In this document: piece after piece, positions 18,812 to 28,282 of the stretch | How the letters are laid out: every line of letters begins with the position of its first letter | Numbering within the stretch: the first letter of the stretch is position 1 | From: Jaenimonas drosophilae | Taxonomy: Eukaryota; Euglenozoa; Kinetoplastea; Trypanosomatida; Trypanosomatidae | Assembly: GCA_030849065.1 (NCBI GenBank) | Contig: JASAON010001649.1 | Coordinates: 62,001 to 126,000, forward strand | Length of the DNA stretch: 64,000 nt | Reading direction: 5' to 3' | The notes under the pieces: model-generated | What the model was told of the DNA's origin: nothing | The model's database searches: none | Seen by the model: only the letters and a program-made list of their open reading frames with translations | Program-made: the position numbers and the translations under genes

Positions 18812-19373
18812 CATTCGGTCTCTAATCCTTACGGAGCTTTTGTGTGCTTCGGGAAGGTTTGCTGGCCGAAGAGAGCTCCACGACCTGCACATCATCATCA
18901 TCAACCACAACCACAAGCTGATGATGGTGTGTTGGCTGCAGTACAGCGTTGCTGATGCATCTGCCACATTCGGTCTCTAATCCTTACGGAGCTTTTGTAT
19001 GCTTCGGGAAGGTTTGCTGGCCGAAGAGAGCTCCACGACCTGCACATCATCATCATCAACCACAACCACAAGCTGATGATGGTGTGTTGGCTGCAGTACA
19101 GCGTTGCTGATGCATCTGCCACATTCGGTCTCTAATCCTTACGGAGCTTTTGTATGCTTCGGGAAGGTTTGCTGGCCGAAGAGATCTCCACGACCTGCAC
19201 ATCATCATCATCAACCACAACCACAAGCTGATGATGGTGTGTTGGCTGCAGTACAGCGTTGCTGATGCATCTGCCACATTCGGTCTCTAATCCTTACGGA
19301 GCTTTTGTGTGCTCCGGGAAGGTTTGCTGGCCGAAGAGATCTCATCTCCACGACCTGCACATCATCATCATCA
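18812..19373 (+). repeat. Tandem repeat, 155-bp unit, three full copies plus partial fourth
   Basis: Units begin at 18812, 18967, 19122 and 19277 with CATTCGGTCTCTAATCC. The fourth is cut off after about 97 bases inside a CAT run. Copies 1-3 differ at very few positions. The period is not a multiple of three and no reading frame survives through it, so it is not coding. Each unit contains an imperfect hairpin: in copy 1, GGAGCT (18833-18838) pairs with AGCTCC (18874-18879), and CTTCGG (18847-18852) with CCGAAG (18866-18871). In copies 3 and 4 the right outer arm reads ATCTCC, and copy 4 also changes CTTCGG to CTCCGG, so the stem is not conserved by compensation. A CTGATGATG element follows the hairpin. 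Confidence 0.95.
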
Positions 19374-19600
19374 TCACTTTTCATCTTCTCTTGCTCACCG
19401 ATGCCCATGTGCTTCTCCTACACAACGTTGTTATTCTTCATTCTTTTTGTTTGCTTCCCATTCTTTGTGTTGTTGCAACAGTGATATATATACATCATCT
19501 CCTTCTCTTCTCTCCACGTGTACCTCCATCAAGACATCCTCCATCAACATACACACAGAAAAAGTATCACTAAGAAAAGGAGGAAGCAACAACAAGAGAG
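19374..19600 (+). other. Leader region with candidate splice acceptor
   Basis: A T-rich tract (about 19437-19478) ends in AG at 19480-19481. A second pyrimidine tract (about 19499-19530) lies closer to the ATG at 19601. Either could place the leader of the downstream gene. Confidence 0.45.
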
Positions 19601-21008
19601 ATGCTGCCACTCAGCCGTTTGCTTTTGGCCAAATCACGGCGTGGGAAGCACCTCCCCAACCCAGCGAGCTCACTACTAAACCCACGCAGCCAACGTACAC
19701 GTCTGCGTCAGGCCATGGCTGCTGGCACAGCAGCACAGCAACGCTTTGATGAGCAAGCCATGTTTGCGAACATTGATGGCAGTGGGAGTGAGGGTGGCGA
19801 GGCGGTACAGCGAGGTGGCAGGCATTCCGTTGCTGCTCGTCTGGCACCAAAGAGCGCCAAACAACGCAAGACGCAACACGTGCAACGCACCGGCCAACGT
19901 GTTGCCGAAGAGGCCAAGTACATGACGGATAGTGAGTGGGAGAGTGTTTCCATGGATGATAAACATGCCTTCACACACTACATGAGCAAACTGCTTCGTG
20001 AGAGCCCAACCAAGGCTTCGGAGCAACAACGGCGGAGGTACTTTGAGACCACCATGGCAGATGTTCGCGACCTCGATCCGCAGCGCACCGTGCGGGATGA
20101 ATACGAACGTCTGAAGCTTGGCCTCCCTGTGCATCTCAAGCACCCACAACGAACCTTGGGGGTGAGCCAGGCCATCTACGAAGCCTCCGATGCCACTCTC
20201 TTTGATCCGGATAACGCACACAAGCTGGAAAACGCCATGACGGCTGTGAAGCAGGTCTTTGCAGATTACATTCAGCACCGCCGTGAGGGCACGAGCACCG
20301 AGGCGGAGCGACGCAAATTGGCCAACATGACGGCGGAGCTGAACGTGGAAACACAACGCCACTTGGGGAACATGTTCAAGTACGCAGAGCACAAACTCCG
20401 CCAGCTCGCCGCAGACAATGCCAAAACACAGCTGGAGGAGCTTCAGCACATAAAGCGCATGATGGCCGCGAGGCCGGCGGCACGCCGTGGAGCTTCATCC
20501 TCATCCTCCTCTTCGCGCAGTAAGCGCAATCGTCGCGAGGTGTTGAAGCGCTCCATCAGCCGCTCACTTGGCATGGACGTGGATGTTGTAACGAGCCTCT
20601 TGTCCGAGCTCGAGACGCAGGAGCGCTTCATGTGCTTCTGCGAGGTGTTTGCGCGCTTAACGGTTGGATCGGGCTTTGAGCACCGCGATGGGGATGAAGG
20701 CGTGGATGCCTACACCGACAGCCTCCGGCGGTTGTACGCCGTTGATGCACGCCAGCTCAGCACGCTGGATGCGGTGCAGTACTTCGCGGCGAAGGAGGCC
20801 ACCCCGCCCGTGGAGTGGGCGCGACGTTGGTACGAACGCATCTTGCTGATTCCGCTGCAAACGACACCAGAGTATAAGAGGCTGAAGAACATGCACGCTG
20901 AGGATATGGCGGCACTCAGCATGAAGGCCAAGTTGCGTGAGGAGGAGGCATCCACGGGTGTGCCGCCAACAACAACAACAAGAAGTGAAGGTGAGGAACC
21001 CGCCAACA

Positions 21009-21046
<38 letters not shown>

Positions 21047-22072
21047 ACTGCCGATGGCACGACCATGGCACTTACCATGAGTGGTTCAGCCAACAAGGTG
21101 CGCCAGGATGGGGTGGTGAATCTCGTGGAGAAGATGTTCTTGCGCCCAGATGATCCTCGGCTGGAGAGCCTCCACGAGAAGCGGCTGCGCTACATCGCCT
21201 ACTTGCAAATGGAACGGCAGATTAAACAGGCCCGCGAAAATGCGCGACGCTTTGCCGGCGTGGAGCATCTCCCTGAGGCCGTGGAGTGCCGCGCGCTCTA
21301 CGCCAAGCTGCAGCAACGCCGTGCAGAGCTCACCTCCATCACCGTCAGCGAAGATGGCGCCAACACCACCACCAACACATCATCACATTCATCATCATCA
21401 TCATCATCATTGAAGGATGATGCTGAAACTAACATCTTTGACGATGCCGAGGCCGCCTCCTTGTTCGAGCAGATCCGTGCCATCACCGAACGCGTCATGG
21501 CGGAGCAGCGTGTGCGCAGCTCCGCAGAGGCACGTGCCAAGAAGGTGGAAGCTGCGCTGAGCGCGATCCGAACGAGCAAATTGGGCGCCGCCGCCGCTCA
21601 AGGTGATCAGATCGATGCGATGCAGGATGAGCTGGAGGAGAAGAAGCAGCGTGTGGCGCGACGCCTTCTCGGCATCTTGGAGAAGGATGTGCAATCTGAG
21701 TTGCACTGGATTGAATCGATGGAGGAGGCTGATCGCCCGCCGCTCTTGCCGGTGCCGGAGGGCATGTCTTATGTGAGTGCCGCAGATGTACGCGCGTGGC
21801 GGGAGGTGCGTGATGCCGATGAGCGCAAGGCCGCCAACCCCTTCACACGCAACAAGCTGCAGTTTCAGCCAACCTTGTTTGGCCAGAAGTGGGGCATCCC
21901 TGACAAGCCCGTCTTGTTCTGGGGGACAGGGGCGATGGCAGTGCAACAGGCGTTGCAGCACGCCGCGGAAGATGCGGAGCGGCGTCGTCGTGGTGAGGAG
22001 TTGGCACCGCCATACCCGTGCCCAGAGAATCCGTGGGGCTGGCGTCTGGTGAAGGATGTGCTGGATGAATAA
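19601..22072 (+). CDS. Mitochondrion-targeted hypothetical protein
   Basis: The product is 823 residues. The N-terminus MLPLSRLLLAKSRRGKHLPN is basic and hydrophobic without acidic residues, a clear mitochondrial presequence. The body is helical and highly charged. It has poly-S insertions at about residues 300-308, 470-482 and 594-604 (TCA runs, the longest at 21010-21046). Coiled-coil-like segments occur around VKKVEAALS and DELEEKKQRVARRLLGILE. The C-terminus has Trp/Pro-rich motifs (LFGQKWGIPDKPVLFWG and CPENPWGWRLVKD) typical of proteins bound in large assemblies. I do not recognise the family. A mitoribosomal or mitoribosome-assembly role is possible but unproven. Confidence 0.8.
21010..21046 (+). 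repeat. TCA microsatellite in coding sequence (poly-S)
   Basis: A run of TCA encodes about 12 consecutive Ser in the mitochondrial protein at 19601-22072. It is one of the longest coding triplet repeats in the window. Confidence 0.9.
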
Positions 22073-22491
22073 TCACACACACACACACACACAGGATAAG
22101 GAGATACTCTGCTCATGCAGCGCTCCGCGTTGCTCATGAAGGGTATTACTCTAACACACACACACATACACGCATATGATGAAGTACATGGTGTGTTGCA
22201 TGATGCTTCAACATCTTCATGACTTCTGTTGTACTTGCTCAGCACACATACACATACACATACACACATTCTTCTTCTTTGTTGTTGTTGTTGTTGTTGT
22301 TGCTATTGTTCATGCTTATAGTGTCTTTCTACCAAACAGCCAACCAAGCCAACAATCTCTAGAAGAGCAACGAACGAGCACGCACAATCCTTCATCGTAC
22401 GTCCAGCTTTTTCTCCCCCAAAACAAAAAAAAGTTATTTTCTTCTTTTACCATCGTCATTGTAGGAAAAAAAAAGAAGAATATCACCAACC
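22073..22491 (+). other. Intergenic spacer
   Basis: No gene is seen. It holds a CA run (about 22074-22093), CA-rich segments (about 22245-22268), a GTT run (about 22275-22305) and a pyrimidine-rich tract reaching 22462. Confidence 0.55.
22463..22464 (+). promoter_or_regulatory. Probable spliced-leader acceptor for the amino-acid transporter
   Basis: The pyrimidine-rich tract at about 22408-22462 ends in this AG, followed by an A-rich 27-base leader and the ATG at 22492. Confidence 0.6.
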
Positions 22492-23931
22492 ATGAATCCC
22501 ACCACTGCCAACGACAACAACAACAGCAGCAGCGCTGAGATGCGCTCCGTTCGTGGCGATCTGAGTATGGTTCCTGACTCCAACGCCTCCATCACCGACA
22601 TCAAGCCCAGCATCATCCGTCCTTACGGCAGCCGCGAGGAGGAGGAGCTCAGCGAGGATGGCGTGAATAGCTCTGTGGATTCATCTCACGGAGTGACCAA
22701 GTCTCTCACCGACAACATCCTCCCACACGGTGGCATGGTGAGCACCGTATACACCCTCGCCAGCGCCACACTCGGTGCTGGCATCGTTTCCGTGCCCTCG
22801 GGTTTTCGTGATTCTGGCATCGTGGTATCATCGGTGTTGCTCGTTGCTGTGTGCGCCTGCACCATCTACTCCCTGCGCCTCTTGGCCATCACCAAGGATA
22901 AGACGGGCCTCCGCTCCTATGAAGAGATGGCACGTGGCCTTCTTGGCAAGTACTGGGACTACTTCACAGCCTTCCTCATGTTCATGTTCTGCTGGGGCAC
23001 CTGCGTGGGCTACGTCATCTCCGTGGGCGATCTCCTGTCACCCATCCTCAACGACCCTTCCAACAGTGAATTCCTGCAATCCAAGACGTGCCAACGTCTT
23101 CTCGTCAGCGCGATTTGGTTGCTGGGCATGTTCACGCTCTCACTCCCCAAGGAGATCAACTCCCTGCGCCATGCCTCCGTCGTGGGCGTGAGCTTCATCG
23201 TCTTCTTCGTGATTTGCATGATCGTGCATAGCTGCCAACATGGCCTCGCGGATGGGGTTAACAAGGACCTCAACCTCAGCAACAGCGGCATCACCGCCGT
23301 GAATGGCCTGAGCCTCTTCATTTTCGCATTTGTGTGCCAAGTGAATATGTTTGAGATTTACAGCGAGATGCAGAAGCCAACCGTCTCACGCTTCACACGC
23401 GATTCAATCGTGAGCATGGGCATGGTGGCTCTCCTCAACTGGCTCTCCGGCTTCTTCGGGTACTGCGACTTTGGCGAGGAGGTGACTGGCTCCATCCTGC
23501 TCCTGTACAAGCCTCGCCAGAATGTGCTCTTCATGATCGCCTACATTGGTGTCTGCGTGAAGCTCTGCGTTGGATTTGCCATTTGCATTCAGCCCTCTCG
23601 TGACGCCGTGTACTACTGCCTCCGTTGGGGCATCACCGCGGACGTAAACCGCTGGGTGAACTACGGTGTGAGCACCATTCTCTCCGTCTCTGCCCTTGTG
23701 TGCGGCCTCTTCATCCCGAACATCAACATCGTCTTCTCCCTCCTCGGTGGCATCTGCGGCGGCTTCCTCGGCTTCCTCTTTCCCGCCTACTTCTTCATCT
23801 ACTCAGGCGGCTTCAATCTGAAGGAGGCTGGCATCTGGAACGTGCTCGGCTGCATCATCCTTCTCTGCGGAGGTGTGGTGGCCGTTGTCTTTGGAACCGT
23901 CGCAGCCATCTACGCTGAGATCGAGGGCTAG
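22492..23931 (+). CDS. Amino-acid transporter, AAAP/SLC38-like family
   Basis: The product is 479 residues. A hydrophilic Ser/Asn-rich N-terminal tail (~75 residues) precedes about eleven hydrophobic segments. The first has the family signature GGMVSTVYTLASATLGAGIV with VSVPSGF, the unwound first helix that binds substrate amine and carboxylate in this superfamily. Further segments include FTAFLMFMFCWGTCVGYVIS, VVGVSFIVFFVICMI, LSLFIFAFVCQVNMFEIYSE (the conserved helix with a Gln/Asn) and NIVFSLLGGICGGFLGFLFP. Kinetoplastids have large AAAP families importing Arg, Lys, Pro and others; substrate cannot be told from sequence. It would act at the plasma membrane or an acidic compartment. Codon bias is strong, suggesting good expression. 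Confidence 0.93.
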   Translation: MNPTTANDNNNSSSAEMRSVRGDLSMVPDSNASITDIKPSIIRPYGSREEEELSEDGVNSSVDSSHGVTKSLTDNILPHGGMVSTVYTLASATLGAGIVSVPSGFRDSGIVVSSVLLVAVCACTIYSLRLLAITKDKTGLRSYEEMARGLLGKYWDYFTAFLMFMFCWGTCVGYVISVGDLLSPILNDPSNSEFLQSKTCQRLLVSAIWLLGMFTLSLPKEINSLRHASVVGVSFIVFFVICMIVHSCQHGLADGVNKDLNLSNSGITAVNGLSLFIFAFVCQVNMFEIYSEMQKPTVSRFTRDSIVSMGMVALLNWLSGFFGYCDFGEEVTGSILLLYKPRQNVLFMIAYIGVCVKLCVGFAICIQPSRDAVYYCLRWGITADVNRWVNYGVSTILSVSALVCGLFIPNINIVFSLLGGICGGFLGFLFPAYFFIYSGGFNLKEAGIWNVLGCIILLCGGVVAVVFGTVAAIYAEIEG

Positions 23932-26900
23932 GAACCTTGCACGATTTACACACGCACACACACACACACACACGTACACGTTGATGATGGGCGGTAGCGT
24001 ACGTATGCGCCAGCGTGTTTTCTCTGCGATGAGAGGGTGTGATTTGGTGCATCGCGTTGATGCTTCGGTGGCTCTCCCCGTTCAGCTTGTTGATGGCGAT
24101 ACGGGGCACTAGGACGATGTGTGTGAGGGATGAGAAGGAGGCCAATTGAAGAAGAAACAGAATAATGAGATTCACGTGAAGGGGGGAGTGGGAGTGTGAT
24201 GTGCATGATGGGGCGTGGCAGCAGCGGGCTGAACGTGTTTGTTGGGTGTGTTTCTTTTTTATATATACTGGCTCATGCATCAAAGATGTATGGCCAACGC
24301 ACACACTCGCACATACACAGACACACACCATTGCTGCTCATTGCCTTTCCTTCCGTACTGTTGCCGCACACACACACACACAATGCCCCACTTCGAGAAT
24401 TTTTTTTCTTCTGACGAAATGAATCACTCACGATGGATCTCCTTCACCATCATCATCACCATCTCCCGACGACCTGTATTCCGGCTGACGTTCAAATCCG
24501 TACAGATCCACTCTTAACTACGTACACCAACCACATCCAAACATCGCAGACCTCATGCTCATTATCACACACAAGATGTTGTTGTTGTTGGTGTTGTGTG
24601 CAACACACAAACACATGAAAAAAAAAATGAATACCGCACGGCGCTGGCTACGCCGAGTTGTTTGCATTCATCGCTCCTTTTTTCTTTCTTCATCACCAAC
24701 CTCCCTCCTCTACCACTCTCTGCCAATTCTGCTGACGTCTAAACTCACTTGCGCTCCCCTGTTGTATATCGCGTTACTGCAAACCAAAAAAAAATAATGA
24801 TGATGAAGCGGAATACAAGCCTGTGTTGGTGCTGATCCGCCTTCATCATCATGCATCCAAGTGTATGGATGGTGCTACTAAGTCGTGGTGCTGATGAAAC
24901 GTGCGGATGTGTGATGATGTGTGTGTGTGAGAATGAGTAGATTGATGTTGGTTCGTGGACGGTTGGTGTGGTGCTCATGTACGTACACGTGCGTGCGTTG
25001 TGCTCTGCCAGTCTTCTTCCTTCATCCATCTACCTCTACACACACACACAACACACAAACGCACGTGCTCATGTTATATATCCACGCACGTTATTGTGGG
25101 AGGGTGTGCAACGAGTATGCCAACGACACGAACAAACAATCATCACCGAGGAGTTGTTGGCGGTGCGCGCGCGAGACGTGCGGCACTCCTTCTCTTTTTT
25201 ATTTTTCTTCTTCATTCACGACGTGTGATGATGATTATGATGTTTGCAACACAAACAACTTCATCATTCACACGTTGAAAAACAACAACAACAAAAAAAT
25301 AGATACAAAAAACACAAAAAAAACAAAAAAAATATTAAAAAACAACAAACAAAAAAAGAATGAGATGTTTTCTTCCGTGTGATGTGTGTTCGTTGGCTGC
25401 TCCATCAACATGTGTGCCCCTCCCCGTGGAGCTGAATGAGCTTAATGCTCGCAGATTGTATGAATGTTATTTGGCAGATGAGAATGGGTGAGTGAGTAGG
25501 AGGTGGGCAACACATGAAAAGAAGACCGTGATGATGGCATGGTGTTGTTGTTGTTGTTGTTGTTATTGTGATCGTAGGATGTGCTCGAGCATGTACGTGC
25601 GTGCATGTGCTCAGCACACATTAATCCTCGTTGCACACACACACACACACACAATCACCTCCATCAACACACGGTGAGGATGGATGGCGTACAACAACTA
25701 CTACTACTACTTTGCGGTACATACGTCTATGCAAACCTCCTCCTTTTCCTACATACATCATCATGGTCACTACTTAATCCTTACACACACACACAACACA
25801 GGCACCAACGCACATCGTCGTTGTTGATGCTGGGTGCTCTTGTTGTTGTTGTGTAGGACGGGTGTGGCCCATGATGTGTGTGTGTTCTTTGGCTTACCTT
25901 ATCTTCCACCTCCTTCCTCCCTGCTCTTCCCTACACCCCGTATGTTTTTTTTTTTCGTCGTTCTTTTTTTTTTGTTTTCTTCTTGTGTGAGAGAGCGCAG
26001 GACCTCCGTGGTGATCGCATCATCCAACACACACACATACATACAAGAATGGAGGTGCTTCACCTCATCTTTTTTTTTGTGTGTGTGTGCGTGGATGATC
26101 GTCTCGTTTTGTGTGGATGTGGCGAGAACACGTTCATTGGCACGCAGAATAATATCATGCGTTTGCCGTTGACGTACATCTTCATCACTCCATTCCTCAC
26201 TCTCCCTCCCACCTCCCACGCACATCGTTCATCATCCTCAACTTCCGCGACTGGTTACGAACAAGAAACAAGGCATGGTATGGTATCATCATGATCACCA
26301 TCACCTCCATCAATAGATGGTCTTGCATGATGAATGATGAATGATGATGATGATGATATGATGAATGATGAATGATTTGTGGGAGGAGATCAGGTTTATG
26401 TATGCGGTACGTGCGGGAGGATGTTTCATCGCACACAAGTGTTTTCTCTGTGATCGTCGATTCCCACCATATCTGTATTCTGATGTGTTCAGGTACGTGC
26501 GGCAACACAAGATGTTGTGTGTGTGTGTGTGTGCGTGTTTGTATGTTTGGCAACAACAAACCAACACACACACATCAACAACTCTCATCCCCCCCTTGCG
26601 AGATGATGATGTGGAGCTGCCGCCGCCGTGTGCCGCTGGGCCTTCTTCTGCCTTTTCGTTCTTTGTTGTTCTGCTCATACATCTCCAACAGCACTTCGCG
26701 CTCCTCTCCACGTAAATACACACACACACACACACAAACAACGTTCACCTTCTCATCATCAACATCATCATCATCCTGATGATGAGGTGTGTGCGTGTTG
26801 GAGGAGGAAGAGGAGATAAAAAGAGTGGGCGGGGAGGATCACCACGGAGGCCATCCACCGTTTGTGATTGCTTCTGATTCAGTTTTTTTTTTTTCATGTT

Positions 26901-27671
26901 CATGTTTGTATTTTTCATAAATGTTTCTTCTTGTTGCTCCCTGCACCACTCTTTCCAACCCCCCCAAAAAAAACATTGAAAGAAGTATGATGATTGATAT
27001 AGCTACCCCCTGCACACCCCACTTCCCCTTTTCCTGTTCTGTTTCTGTTATTTGATCCTGTTCTCTTACTCTTCTTCTCCGTCCGGCGGCGTTGATGTTG
27101 TTGTTGCGATGCCCCACAGTCAGTGGCGTGTTGTTGTTGTGCTTCAACACGCGAGATACTCACACACGCACACATGAAGACACACACACGCTCTCACACT
27201 ACAACACATCCCCCATTGGATGGTCTTGATGTTGCTGTGCATGTGTGTGTGGTTGTGTGCGATGCGTTCTGCCTTCTTCCATCTCTCTCCACCATACAAC
27301 TCGTAGTCCTCCCGCGTCGAAGCTCGAAAAGACACACCTCATCTAATAACACAAACAAAAAAAAGAACAACAACAACAACTACAACAGCGGAGATGTGCC
27401 ACAGCCTTCATGTTGGATGACGATTGCCCTCGTGTTCATGTACGTCAACTCTTCTTCTTCTTCTGCTTTTTCATTGTTCTCTCGCCAACACATCATCGTG
27501 GTTGTTGGTGTGCTCTTTTCATGTGATGATTTAGCACATATCATGTTGTGAAGCCGTTCGTACGACGGCCATCAATACCACAAAACAACAAAGTACGTGG
27601 AGCAGCACACGTAATCGCTGCTGCTTGAAGGTAGAACAGGCATCAACGACAAGAACCATCACAGCACCACA
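23932..27671 (+). other. 3.7-kb gene-poor region
   Basis: I find no convincing coding sequence. Open frames here are translations of microsatellites or pyrimidine tracts. Contents include CA or TG runs (about 23949-23973, 24366-24382, 25636-25652, 26516-26533 and 26715-26735), an extremely A-rich stretch (about 25276-25362), GTT runs (about 25541-25565), a very strong pyrimidine tract (about 25905-25985) followed by AG at about 25999-26000, and ATGATGA-type repeats (about 26325-26375). No tRNA or rRNA was recognised. It may be long UTR, noncoding RNA or remnant sequence. Confidence 0.55.
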
Positions 27672-28031
27672 ATGATGGATCCCCACACCACCAACAACAT
27701 CAATGATGATGATGATTGCTTCATTCATCATGCACTGCAGCCAACCACTAATCACAGCGGGTGCCACCCGACCAATGAAGGACGCGGTGGTGCGTGGGAG
27801 AGTGGCAGTGAGCACGACGTTGATGATGATGATGATGCACGTGAGGTTCATGCCACAACACAGATTCCTCATGTTCTTGGCCACCCGCAAGTGGCTGCGG
27901 ATGATGGGCGTTGTGCCACATCCGCCAGCAGCGTCACCGCTGATGAGGCCATCGCGCGATTGTGTGCGCGTCTCGCCGAGCCCAACACGTTGCCCATCAA
28001 CACCGTCCTTTCTCCGGATGAATACTTCTGA
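27672..28031 (+). CDS. Small acidic protein, hypothetical
   Basis: The frame encodes 119 residues. The first half is His/Asn/Asp-rich with two GAT-derived poly-D runs. The second half (VTADEAIARLCARLAEPNTL, then PINTVLSPDEYF) has ordinary amphipathic composition and ends sensibly at TGA. It fills the only plausible coding slot between the gene-poor region and the methyltransferase gene. No family recognised. The competing frame starting at 27703 on the same strand is less gene-like. Confidence is limited by length and bias. Confidence 0.45.
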   Translation: MMDPHTTNNINDDDDCFIHHALQPTTNHSGCHPTNEGRGGAWESGSEHDVDDDDDAREVHATTQIPHVLGHPQVAADDGRCATSASSVTADEAIARLCARLAEPNTLPINTVLSPDEYF

Positions 28032-28282
28032 CACAACACAACACTGCTACACAACCAACTCATCATCTCATCTTCTGCTACTAGTACAGTACTCCTATTC
28101 AAGTAGTGAATGTATGTACCTTGTATGGATGGATCGTACTCGTGTTGCATCTCTGCTTTTCTTTGGTCTTGGTCTTGTGTTTGCGTAGAAGAAGTTGTGT
28201 GATTCAGCACATCTCGTTGACGATCACCACACACAAACACACACAAACACACACAGAGAGAGATTTGGCCATCATCATCATC

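Noticed and set aside
18812..19373. CRISPR-like array
   Set aside because: The whole 155-bp unit is repeated without unique spacers, and the context is eukaryotic.
18901..19408. Repeated ~73-residue minus-strand frames in the 155-bp array
   Set aside because: The unit length is not divisible by three, so each frame terminates in the next unit. They are shadows of the tandem repeat.
24480..24510. Possible tRNA T-loop (GTTCAAATCC)
   Set aside because: The flanking bases do not form a five-pair T-stem and no acceptor or anticodon arm could be built around it.
26048..26294. 81-residue ORF after the strong pyrimidine tract
   Set aside because: Its composition follows underlying T-rich and TG-rich repeats and no domain is visible, so it was not called a gene.
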